Of a stretch of 64,000 bases of DNA, positions 42,941-53,825 are shown piece after piece. The notes beneath the pieces were generated by a model that saw only the letters and a list, made by a program, of their open reading frames with translations, had not been told where the DNA came from and did no database searches. The position numbers and the translations under genes are program-made. The first letter of the stretch is position 1. Each line of letters opens with the position of its first letter. The stretch is from Mobilicoccus sp032056465 (GTDB lineage: Bacteria > Actinomycetota > Actinomycetes > Actinomycetales > Dermatophilaceae): the NCBI RefSeq assembly GCF_032056465.1, contig NZ_DAMBCL010000004.1, one strand, 5' to 3'.

Positions 42941-42972
42941 CGCGGGGCCGATCGGAGCGGATCGGCCCCGCG
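42941..42972 (+). terminator. terminator of the liv operon
   Basis: A 13 bp perfect stem (CGCGGGGCCGATC / GATCGGCCCCGCG) with a 6 base loop, 9 bp after the livF stop. Confidence 0.85.
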
Positions 42973-43070
42973 CGCGTGTGGGTCCGGCGGGCAGCGGCGT
43001 GCCGTGCCGACCATGGATCGGGATGCCGCCCGAGATGTGGGTCACGTCCGGGTTGGTTTCAATGGGCGGT

Positions 43071-44027
43071 ATGACCCTCGTCGGATTCCACGCCTCCCAC
43101 GAACAGATCCCGCCTGGTCGCCTCCTCGCCGACGTGCAGCTCGCCGAACAGGCCGGCTTCGACGCCGCGATGTGCTCCGACCACTTCGCGCCGTGGAGCG
43201 AGCGGCAGGGCGAGTCGGGATTCACGTGGTCGTGGCTGGGGGCCGCCCTCGCGACGACCGAGTTCACCCTGGGCACGGTCACCGCCCCCGGCATGCGCTA
43301 CCACCCGGTGATCATCGCGCAGGCGTCGGCGACGCTGGCCGAGATGTTCCCCGGGCGGTTCTGGATGTGCCTCGGCACGGGGCAGTGGATGAACGAGCAC
43401 GTCACCGGGGAGCGTTGGCCCAGCAAGGACGTCCGCGACGAGCGTCTGCTCGAGTGCGTCGACGTCATCCGCCGCCTGCACCGGGGCGAGACCGTGTCCC
43501 ACCGCGGGCTCGTCACGGTCGAGAACGCGAAGCTGTGGACGTTGCCGGCCGAGCCACCGACGCTGTTCCAGCCGACGCTCTCGGAGGCGTCCGCCGCCCG
43601 CGGGGCGCGATGGGCCGACGGCATCGCGACGATCAACCAGCCCCTCGAACGGCTCCGCGCCATCGTCGACGCCTATCGGGACGCCGGGGGTGACGGCGAG
43701 GTCGTGCTCCAGGTCCACTTCTCGTGGGCGCCCACGACGGAGGAGGCCTGGGCCATCGCGCGTGACCAGTGGAGCAGCAACGTGTGGGACACGACCACGG
43801 CGACCGATCTCACGACCGCGCACCTGCACGACATCGGCCGAGCCGCGACCGACGAGATGATCGGACGAGCCTGCCTCGTGGAGTCCGACCTCGGGCGACT
43901 CACCGCGCGCATCCGCGAGATGGTGGAGCTGTGCGACGCCGACCGGGTCTACCTCCACCACGTCGGCCAGGACCAGCGGCCCTGGCTCGATGCGGCCGCC
44001 GAGCACGTCCTCGCCGACCTGCGCTGA
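43071..44027 (+). CDS. luciferase-fold (LLM class) flavin oxidoreductase
   Basis: 318 residues of the bacterial-luciferase/F420 oxidoreductase fold: VGFHASHEQIPPGRLLADVQ, AAMCSDHFAPWSERQG, LGTVTAPGMRYHPVIIAQA, PGRFWMCLGTGQWMNEHV and RADGIATIN-type (here WADGIATINQP). It looks like the TIGR03885 group, LLM proteins thought to have reverted from F420 to flavin and often encoded beside a GH13 enzyme, as here. Cofactor and substrate are therefore uncertain. The ATG at 43071 is chosen for the conserved TLVGFHASHE start; the frame upstream is unconserved. Confidence 0.82.
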   Translation: MTLVGFHASHEQIPPGRLLADVQLAEQAGFDAAMCSDHFAPWSERQGESGFTWSWLGAALATTEFTLGTVTAPGMRYHPVIIAQASATLAEMFPGRFWMCLGTGQWMNEHVTGERWPSKDVRDERLLECVDVIRRLHRGETVSHRGLVTVENAKLWTLPAEPPTLFQPTLSEASAARGARWADGIATINQPLERLRAIVDAYRDAGGDGEVVLQVHFSWAPTTEEAWAIARDQWSSNVWDTTTATDLTTAHLHDIGRAATDEMIGRACLVESDLGRLTARIREMVELCDADRVYLHHVGQDQRPWLDAAAEHVLADLR

Positions 44028-44051
44028 CCGCCCCGGCGACGCCCCGCCATC

Positions 44052-44102
44052 CGAGCACGACGACCGCACGAGCACCGCGACCGCACGAGCACCGCGACCG
44101 CA
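44052..44102. repeat. three tandem 17 bp repeats before the GH13 gene
   Basis: Unit CGAGCACCGCGACCGCA, three copies in a row; copies 2 and 3 (44069-44085, 44086-44102) are identical and copy 1 (44052-44068) differs at two positions. They fill most of the 87 bp between the LLM and GH13 genes and end just before the GAGGAGAG ribosome-binding site. 17 is not a multiple of three, so this is not decayed coding sequence. Confidence 0.8.
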
Positions 44103-44114
44103 CGAGGAGAGCAC

Positions 44115-45806
44115 ATGCGCATCACCGACACGAGTGACCTGTGGTGGAAGAACGCCGTCATCTACAGCCTGGACGTCGAGACGTATCAGGACGGCAACGG
44201 CGACGGGATCGGTGACTTCTCCGGCCTGGCCCGCCGGATCGACTACCTCGCGGAGCTGGGCGTGACGTGCCTGTGGCTCATGCCCTTCTACCCCTCGCCC
44301 GACAAGGACGACGGCTACGACATCACCGACTTCTACACCGTGGACCCGCGCCTCGGTACCCTCGGGGACTTCGTCGAGGTCACCCGCACGGCGCACGATC
44401 GGGGGATGAAGGTCATCGTCGATCTCGTGCTCAACCACACCTCCGACGAGCACCCGTGGTTCACCGAGTCGCGCACGAGCACGGACAACCCCTACCGGGA
44501 CTGGTACGTGTGGCGCGACACCGAGCCACCGGACACCTCCGACAAGGTCGTCTTCCCGGACGCCGAGGACTCGATCTGGGAGAAGGACGAGGCGACCGGC
44601 GAGTGGTACCTGCACCACTTCTACAGGTTCCAGCCCGACCTCAACATCGCCAACCCCTCCGTCCGGGAGGAGATCGGACGGATCATCGGCTTCTGGACGC
44701 AGCTCGGGGTCGACGGCTTCCGCGTCGACGCCGTTCCGTTCATCCTCGACACCACCGGATACACGCGGGCTGAGAAGAGGGACCTCGGCGACCCCATGGA
44801 CGTCCTCCGGGAGACGTGCGCCCTCCTGCGGCGACGCACGGGCGACGGCATCCTCCTCGGGGAGGTCAACGTGCCCTACAAGGACCAGTACGGCTTCTTC
44901 GGCGGTGAGCACGGCGACGGGCTCAGTCTGCAGTTCGACTTCATCGGCATGCAGGCCGTCTACCTCGCGATGGCCCGCCACGACTCCCGTCCCATCGTCA
45001 AGGCGTTGCGGCAGCGAGCGAAGTACCCCCTCGCGCGGGAGACGCAGTGGGCCAACTTCCTGCGCAACCACGACGAGCTCACGCTCGACAAGCTCACCGA
45101 GTCCGAGCGCCAGGAGGTCTTCGACGCCTTCGGGCCGGAGAAGGAGATGCAGGTCTTCGATCGCGGCCTCAAGCGTCGACTGCCGCCGATGCTCGGCGGT
45201 GACCCCCGGCGCATCCGCATGGCGTACTCACTGCTGTTCGCGCTCCCGGGAACGCCGTCGCTGTTCTACGGCGAGGAGATCGGCATGGGTGAGGACCTCG
45301 CCGAGGAGGGCCGCATGGCGGTCCGCACCCCGATGCAGTGGACGTCGGAGGAGTCCGCCGGCTTCTCCCGGCGGGGGCCCGACGCGCTCGTCGCGCCGCT
45401 CGCCGGCGGTGGCTACGGCCCCGACCACGTCAACGTCGCCCACCAGCGCAGCGACAGCGGGTCGCTGTACTCGTTCATCCGGTCCCTCATCTATCTGCAC
45501 CGCCGACACCCGGAGCTCGGTTGGGCCCCGGTCGAGATCCTCGACGTCGGCGCCGGCAAGAACGGCGTCCTCGCCCTCGCGGCCCGCGGCGAGGAGGCGG
45601 CCGTGGTCACCGTGCACAACCTCGGCGCGGAGGGCTGCACCGTCACCCTGTCCCTCGACGACGTCGAACCCGGTTCCCGCCTCATCGACCTCTGGGACCA
45701 GCGGGCCCTCGACGACGACCCGACCACGCCGATCGAGGTGCAGCTGGACGGCTACGGATATCGCTGGCTGCGCGTCCAGAGCGAGGCCGACACCCGCCTC
45801 TATTGA
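44115..45806 (+). CDS. GH13 alpha-glucosyl transferase/hydrolase, trehalose-synthase-like
   Basis: 563 residues, GH13 barrel close to the N-terminal part of trehalose synthase (maltose glucosylmutase): WWKNAVIYSLDVETYQDGNG, DLVLNHTSDEHPWF, nucleophile Asp205 in GFRVDAVPF, acid/base Glu250 in LLGEVNVPYKDQYGFFG and stabiliser Asp320 in FLRNHDELTLDKL. A C-terminal beta domain follows. True TreS usually has GEANQWP at the acid/base, so this is a sister group and activity may differ (maltose/trehalose conversion, glucosidase or transferase). ATG at 44115 with GAGGAG upstream; likely co-transcribed with the LLM gene. Confidence 0.85.
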   Translation: MRITDTSDLWWKNAVIYSLDVETYQDGNGDGIGDFSGLARRIDYLAELGVTCLWLMPFYPSPDKDDGYDITDFYTVDPRLGTLGDFVEVTRTAHDRGMKVIVDLVLNHTSDEHPWFTESRTSTDNPYRDWYVWRDTEPPDTSDKVVFPDAEDSIWEKDEATGEWYLHHFYRFQPDLNIANPSVREEIGRIIGFWTQLGVDGFRVDAVPFILDTTGYTRAEKRDLGDPMDVLRETCALLRRRTGDGILLGEVNVPYKDQYGFFGGEHGDGLSLQFDFIGMQAVYLAMARHDSRPIVKALRQRAKYPLARETQWANFLRNHDELTLDKLTESERQEVFDAFGPEKEMQVFDRGLKRRLPPMLGGDPRRIRMAYSLLFALPGTPSLFYGEEIGMGEDLAEEGRMAVRTPMQWTSEESAGFSRRGPDALVAPLAGGGYGPDHVNVAHQRSDSGSLYSFIRSLIYLHRRHPELGWAPVEILDVGAGKNGVLALAARGEEAAVVTVHNLGAEGCTVTLSLDDVEPGSRLIDLWDQRALDDDPTTPIEVQLDGYGYRWLRVQSEADTRLY

Positions 45807-45831
45807 GGGACCGACTCTCCGCAGGCATGGA

Positions 45832-45861
45832 CCACCCCCGGCGGACACCCGCCGGGGGTGG
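45832..45861. terminator. bidirectional terminator between the GH13 gene and the ABC permease
   Basis: A 13 bp perfect stem (CCACCCCCGGCGG / CCGCCGGGGGTGG) with a 4 base loop between convergent genes. Confidence 0.85.
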
Positions 45862-45875
45862 GCACGCGTGGGGGG

Positions 45876-46808
45876 TCACGCGCGTTCGCGTCGCCCGTCG
45901 CGGACGAACCCCCAGGCGGCGAGCGCCGTCCCGACGACCATCGCGGCGACGACGACGGCGACGTGCACCGCGAGTCCGTCGACGCTCTCCCCGGTGAGGG
46001 CCTGGACGTCGGCCGCCGGCGCGATCTGCGACCAGACGAGGCGTCCGAAGTGATACGTCGGCAGCCACGGTGCGAGCTGCTGCAGGACGTCGGGCAGGCT
46101 CGCCAACGGCGTGAAGAACCCCGAACAGAAGGACAGCGGCAGGAAGACGAGGTTCCCGATCGCGGCCGCCGCCTTCGGCGGGGCCAGGAACGCGAGGGCA
46201 CATCCCAGGGGCGCGAAGACGACTGTACCGAGCAGGAGCACCCCGACCGTCCGCAGCACCGGGTCGAGGCTCAAGGGCACGTCGGCGATCGCGGCGGCGG
46301 CGAGCACGAGGCCGACCACGATCGCGGAGAGCACGAGCGCCATCGCGATCTTGCCCGCGAAGTACACCCACATCGGCATCGGGGTCGACCGCAGGCGACG
46401 CAACCACCCGCGTGCGCGTTCCTGGGCGATGTCGACGCCGAAGGTGAAGATGCACAGCGAGACGATGCCGTAGGCGGCGAACGAGGCGATGAGCATCGTC
46501 GCGACGTCCGTCCCCCCGGGCAGCTGTTGACCGCGGTTGGGCAGGGCGAACATCGCGAAGAGGATGACCGGCACCCCCACCGTCCCGATGACGTTGGCGG
46601 GCGATCGCAGACTCTGTCGCAGCTCGGCGAGGATCTGCGTGCGCACCATGCCGCCGCGGCCGCCGGACCGCGTGCTCGTCGGGCTGAGCGCGCGGCCGGT
46701 CTCGCGGGAGGCCCCGGCCGAGTCCGTGCGGGGAACGGTGGCCCCGGCGTCGGCGTCGGCGCCGGTCGTGGTCGTCGGTGCGTCCGTGGTCGTGGCGTCG
46801 GGGTTCAT
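45876..46808 (-). CDS. ABC-2 type transporter, permease
   Basis: 310 residues. The first 50 are Thr/Asp/Gly-rich and cytoplasmic; six helices follow (VPVILFAMFALP, MLIASFAAYGIVSLCIFTFG, FAGKIAMALVLSAIVVGLVL, VGVLLLGTVVFAPLGCALAF, IGNLVFLPLSFCSGFFTP, VVVAAMVVGTALAAWGFV). ERARGWLRRLRSTPMP in the second loop is the usual ABC-2 element. Its ATG overlaps the ATPase stop. Substrate unknown; the divergent two-component system may regulate it, as with antibiotic- or envelope-stress exporters. Confidence 0.88.
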   Translation of the reverse strand: MNPDATTTDAPTTTTGADADAGATVPRTDSAGASRETGRALSPTSTRSGGRGGMVRTQILAELRQSLRSPANVIGTVGVPVILFAMFALPNRGQQLPGGTDVATMLIASFAAYGIVSLCIFTFGVDIAQERARGWLRRLRSTPMPMWVYFAGKIAMALVLSAIVVGLVLAAAAIADVPLSLDPVLRTVGVLLLGTVVFAPLGCALAFLAPPKAAAAIGNLVFLPLSFCSGFFTPLASLPDVLQQLAPWLPTYHFGRLVWSQIAPAADVQALTGESVDGLAVHVAVVVAAMVVGTALAAWGFVRDGRRERA

Positions 46809-47719
46809 GCTGCGCTCCGGTCGTGGTTGTCGGTGAGGGCGACGAAGGCCGACTCGAGGTCGGCTCGCGCCACGGTGAGTCCGGCGACGCGATGCCCGGC
46901 CGCGAAGAGGGCGGCGAGGTCGGCCTCCGGTTCGGTCGTCGCGAGGGTCACGACGTCGCCGGAGGAGCGGACGTCGACCATTCCGGGCAGCGACCGCAAC
47001 CACTCCGACGGCGCGTCGGTGCGGAGGCCCACCTCGGAGGCCGCGAAGGTCGCCGCGATCCGGTCGGGGGTGTCGTCGGCGAGGACGCGTCCCTCGCGGA
47101 TGACGACGACCCTGTCGGCCAGGGCCGCCACCTCGTCGAGATTGTGGGAGGACAAGAGGATCGTCTTGCCGAGGCCCGCGAAGCTGCGCATCTGGTCCCA
47201 GAACGCCCGGCGGGCGTGCACGTCGAGGGCCGCGGTCGGTTCGTCGAGGAAGAGCAGGTCGGGGTCCCCCGCGATGGCCATGGCGAACGACAACCGCTGT
47301 CTCTGACCTCCGGAGAGCTTGGTGGCTCGCACCCCGGCCTTGTCGGTGAGGTCGGCCCGGTGAAGGATCTCGGCCGTCGGCAGGGACCACGGGTAGTAGC
47401 GGCGCACGAGGTGGACGATCTCGGCGACGGTGAGCAGCTCCGGGACGTCGGTGTCCTGGAGCATCGCACCGACGCGTTCCGGGATCCCGTTCCTTCCCGG
47501 CGGGCCGCCGAACAGCGTGACGGTGCCGGTGTCCGCAGTGCGCAGTCCCAGCATGATCTCGATGAGGGTGGTCTTGCCGGCACCGTTGGGGCCGAGGATC
47601 GCGACGGTCTCACCGCGTGACACCGAGAGGTCGACGCCCGCGAGCGCCTGAACCGGCCCGTAGCGCTTGGCGACGCCGTGGACGCCGACGAGCGTCGGAC
47701 GTGCTGTGGTCGTGGTCAT
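46805..47719 (-). CDS. ABC-2 type transporter, ATP-binding protein
   Basis: 304 residues. Walker A GPNGAGKTTLIEIMLG, FGGPPG and AMLQDTDVPELLTVAEIV, signature LSGGQRQRLSFAMAI, Walker B LLFLDEPTAALD and switch histidine in LSSHNLDEVAAL, followed by a C-terminal regulatory segment of about 75 residues. Start ATG 47717-47719 (MTTTTARPTLVGVHGVAKRYG). Transcribed divergently from the sensor kinase gene with about 110 bp between starts. Confidence 0.92.
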   Translation of the reverse strand: MTTTTARPTLVGVHGVAKRYGPVQALAGVDLSVSRGETVAILGPNGAGKTTLIEIMLGLRTADTGTVTLFGGPPGRNGIPERVGAMLQDTDVPELLTVAEIVHLVRRYYPWSLPTAEILHRADLTDKAGVRATKLSGGQRQRLSFAMAIAGDPDLLFLDEPTAALDVHARRAFWDQMRSFAGLGKTILLSSHNLDEVAALADRVVVIREGRVLADDTPDRIAATFAASEVGLRTDAPSEWLRSLPGMVDVRSSGDVVTLATTEPEADLAALFAAGHRVAGLTVARADLESAFVALTDNHDRSAA

Positions 47720-47818
47720 GCCTCCACGATCCGCGTGGGACGCGTCCCGGCGCGCGTGCCGGTCGTCACGACCTGCACCCATGACTTCCGGCACGTCCGG
47801 GCGCCGTGGCCCCGTCCC

Positions 47819-47824
47819 TATCCT
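47819..47824 (+). promoter_or_regulatory. -10 hexamer of the two-component operon
   Basis: TATCCT six bases before the kinase GTG, again suggesting a leaderless mRNA. No clear -35. Confidence 0.4.
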
Positions 47825-47830
47825 GATCGG

Positions 47831-49042
47831 GTGGAACACCGAGGAGACGTGGCGCCGGTCGGAGCGGCCGCCTCCGACCCCTCCGGCGGCCACGCCGGTG
47901 ACACCGGGATCATCGCGCTCGCCATCGTCGGCGGGGTGCTGGCCTGGGTGGCCGTGCTGCTGCCGACGGTGCTGGACCCGCAGCTGCGTGTCCAGTCCGG
48001 CTGGCCGTGGTTCACCCTCATGGTCGCCTACCTCGTGGTCTTCCTCGCTGACACCGTCGTCCCGCTGTCCGCGGTCGGCGAACGGGTGCAGGCCGCGGCG
48101 CTGCTGCTCATCGGGCTCACCGTCATGGCGCTGCCGCCGGTCCTCACGACCACCCCGATCCTCACGGTGACGACGACCGTGGTCGTCGCCGCGGTCCTCC
48201 CCCTTGCCTGGACCCTCGGTGTCGTCGCGCTGCAGATGCTCGTCGTCGTCTGGGTCGTCGGTGGGGTGACGTCGAACCCGGAGGCGGTGCTCATCTGGGT
48301 CGCCGCCTACACCGGGTTCCAGTTGTTCGCCGTCGTGCTCGTCCACCTCCAGGGCCGTGCCGACCGAGCGCGACGGGCGCTCGACACGGCGCACGCGGAA
48401 TTACGGGCGCGACACGACGAACTCGCCCGTGCCCAGGCCGATCTGGCCGAGGCCACGCGGGAGGCCGAGCGGCTGCGCATCGCCCGCGACCTGCACGACA
48501 CGATGGGTCACCAGCTCACCGCGCTCGCCCTCAACCTCGAGGCGCTCTCCCACGTCACCGCCGACACCCCGGCCGGGCCGCCGACCGCGGAGTGTCGCGA
48601 CCTCGCCCGCGGACTCCTCACCGAGGTGCGGGGTGTCGTCGGGGGGATGCGTGAGCCGGGGCCCGACCTCGCCGCGCGCCTGCGACGGCTCACGACGAGC
48701 TCGCCCCTCCCCGCGGGCCTCGTCGTCGAGGACGTCCCGTCCCTCACCTCACCCCAGGCCGACGCCGTCTACCACGGCGTGCAGGAGGCCCTCACCAACG
48801 CCGCACGGCATCCGTCGGCGACGCGTGCCGAGGTGACGGTCCGCGGCGAGGACGGCGAACTCGTCATGCGGATCGTCGACGACGGGACGGGCTCGAGCAC
48901 CCCACCGATCTGGGGGAACGGGCTGACCGGGATGAACGAGCGCTTCGCGGCACTGGGCGGGATCGTCACCGTGGCCACCGCGCCCGGCGAGGGTTTCCGG
49001 GTCGTCGGACGCCTCCCCCTCGACGGGACGGGGACGACATGA
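47831..49042 (+). CDS. sensor histidine kinase, NarL-partner (HisKA_3) type
   Basis: 403 residues. Five or six membrane helices in the first 170 residues with very short loops, so the sensor probably works within the membrane (DesK/LiaS style); a coiled coil (about 178-218); then the phospho-acceptor His222 in ARDLHDTMGHQLTAL; then an HATPase domain with N-box QEALTNAARHPSATRAE and G-box GNGLTGMNERFAALGG. GTG start at 47831 placed by the -10 hexamer and the first helix. Stop overlaps the regulator gene by four bases. Confidence 0.92.
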   Translation: MEHRGDVAPVGAAASDPSGGHAGDTGIIALAIVGGVLAWVAVLLPTVLDPQLRVQSGWPWFTLMVAYLVVFLADTVVPLSAVGERVQAAALLLIGLTVMALPPVLTTTPILTVTTTVVVAAVLPLAWTLGVVALQMLVVVWVVGGVTSNPEAVLIWVAAYTGFQLFAVVLVHLQGRADRARRALDTAHAELRARHDELARAQADLAEATREAERLRIARDLHDTMGHQLTALALNLEALSHVTADTPAGPPTAECRDLARGLLTEVRGVVGGMREPGPDLAARLRRLTTSSPLPAGLVVEDVPSLTSPQADAVYHGVQEALTNAARHPSATRAEVTVRGEDGELVMRIVDDGTGSSTPPIWGNGLTGMNERFAALGGIVTVATAPGEGFRVVGRLPLDGTGTT

Positions 49043-49761
49043 CCGATGAGAGCGGCATGACCCGGACGAGCCGCATCGAGGCCGGGGGATCGACGACCCC
49101 GGTGCGGGTGGTCGTCGTCGACGATCAGACGCTCGTCCGTCAGGGGATCCGGAGCCTGCTGGCGATCGCGGGGCACGTCGAGGTCGTCGGCGAGGCCGCG
49201 AACGGCGAGGAGGCGCTCCGGCTCATCGCGGAGGTCGATCCCGACGTCGTCCTGCTCGACCTGCGGATGCCGCGGCTCGACGGCATCGGCACCCTCCAGG
49301 CCCTCGCCACCCGGCCCGCCCCCGCCACGCCCTCGCGTCCGGCGGTCGTCGTGCTGACGACGTTCGACGACGGCGAGGCCGTGCTCTCGGCGCTGCGTGC
49401 CGGGGCCCGCGGCTATCTCCTCAAGGACGTCACCCTCGACACGCTCGTCTCGGCCATCGACGTCGTCGCCGCAGGAGGGCGGCTCGTCCAACCGGCCGTC
49501 ACGGCCGCTCTGCTCGACACCCTCACCCACCCCACCGCCGAACCGCAGCCCCCGCTCACGCCACAGCCCCTCACCGAGCGCGAGCTCGACGTCCTGCGCC
49601 TGCTCGCCGCGGGGTACTCCAACCGCGAGATCGCCCACGGTCTGCACCTCGCCGAAGGCACCGTGAAGAACCACGTGAGCAACGTCCTGCTCAAGCTCGG
49701 GGTGCGCGACCGCACCCGTGCCGTCCTCCGCGCTCTCGAGACCGGCCTCATCAGTCGCTGA
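49039..49761 (+). CDS. NarL/LuxR-family response regulator
   Basis: 240 residues. A 20-residue leader, then a receiver domain (VVVVDDQTLVRQGI; phospho-Asp74 in VVLLDLRMPRLDG; VLTTFDD; lysine in YLLKDVT) and a C-terminal LuxR HTH (LTERELDVLRLLAAGYSNRE, AEGTVKNHVSNVLLKLGVRDR). It presumably acts on the divergent ABC promoter. ATGA overlap with the kinase. Confidence 0.95.
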   Translation: MTDESGMTRTSRIEAGGSTTPVRVVVVDDQTLVRQGIRSLLAIAGHVEVVGEAANGEEALRLIAEVDPDVVLLDLRMPRLDGIGTLQALATRPAPATPSRPAVVVLTTFDDGEAVLSALRAGARGYLLKDVTLDTLVSAIDVVAAGGRLVQPAVTAALLDTLTHPTAEPQPPLTPQPLTERELDVLRLLAAGYSNREIAHGLHLAEGTVKNHVSNVLLKLGVRDRTRAVLRALETGLISR

Positions 49762-49831
49762 CCTCGGGGCGACGACGACCGGGTGACGACCACGGAGCCG
49801 GCGGGCTCCCGTCGGCGTGAGGACGCCCCGA

Positions 49832-50302
49832 TCAGCCGGTGGCTCCGGGGAGGGAGACGTCGTACTTGCGCAGGCCCTGCTGCGAGGGGCCGGCGACGAC
49901 GTCACCGGTCTTGGGGTCGAACATGCTGCCGTGGAGCAGACAGGCGGGGCGGCCCTGTTCGAACGTCGTCACCTTGCCGTTCGCATGGGGGCAGGTGGAG
50001 GAGAAGACGTGGTACTCCCCCTGCGTCGGCTGGGTGACCACGGCCCCGACGTCCTCGAGGACGAGCCCGCTGCCCACCGGGACGCTGCCGGACGCCACGG
50101 CCTGCTGCACGGCCTCCTGCACCTTGGCCGGAACCTCGGACGACGACCCCTCGTTCGAACCGCATCCCGCCATGAACGTGACCGTGGCGAGAGCGCCGCC
50201 GAGGCCGACCATGCGGAGGACGGTGCGCCGGGACGGGGCGGGTGCCGCGTCCTGATCCGAGGTCAACGGCGTGGGTACCGAGGTGGGCTGGGGCCCGGTC
50301 AT
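49832..50302 (-). CDS. Tat-exported Rieske [2Fe-2S] lipoprotein
   Basis: 156 residues. N-terminus has a twin-arginine motif (SRRTVLRMVG, Arg25-Arg26) and a helix ending in a lipobox (FMAGC, Cys47), so it should be folded with its cluster, exported by Tat and lipid-anchored. The Rieske ligands are Cys104/His106 (TCPHANGK) and Cys121/His124 (CLLHGSMFD). Such small proteins are common in actinobacteria; partners and redox role are unknown. It is monocistronic, minus strand. Confidence 0.9.
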   Translation of the reverse strand: MTGPQPTSVPTPLTSDQDAAPAPSRRTVLRMVGLGGALATVTFMAGCGSNEGSSSEVPAKVQEAVQQAVASGSVPVGSGLVLEDVGAVVTQPTQGEYHVFSSTCPHANGKVTTFEQGRPACLLHGSMFDPKTGDVVAGPSQQGLRKYDVSLPGATG

Positions 50303-50462
50303 GGCCGTCCTCTCGTCGGGGTGGTGCCGCGTGGCGAGGTGGGGTGCGGCCCGTGAAGATCGCGTCGCGCCGTCACGGGTGCGACCACTGTAGGCACGCC
50401 CGCCACCGCGCCGGGCGTTCGACCTCGGGGCCAGGGTCGGAGGTCCTGGCCGGCCGCGCGGG

Positions 50463-53735
<3,273 letters not shown>

Positions 53736-53742
53736 GTCGGAC

Positions 53743-53765
53743 ATCGTAGGTGCCCCCTCCGACAA
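53743..53765 (-). promoter_or_regulatory. RecA-NDp-like promoter of uvrA
   Basis: TTGTCGGAG (53757-53765), 8 bp, TACGAT (53743-53748), 7 bases, GTG start. One mismatch to TTGTCRGTG; spacing exact. Leaderless message expected. Confidence 0.7.
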
Positions 53766-53773
53766 GCCTTCGG

Positions 53774-53811
53774 CCCCGCCGTCCCCGCAGGTGGTGGCGG
53801 GGACGGCGGGG
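53774..53811. terminator. terminator of rtcB
   Basis: A 15 bp perfect stem (CCCCGCCGTCCCCGC and its complement) with an 8 base loop, 14 bp after the rtcB stop and just upstream of the uvrA promoter. It would insulate uvrA from rtcB read-through. Confidence 0.85.
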
Positions 53812-53825
53812 ACGAGCGGGGGGAC

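Noticed and set aside
44052..44102. CRISPR-like repeats
   Set aside because: The 17 bp units are directly adjacent with no spacers, and there are no cas genes in the window.
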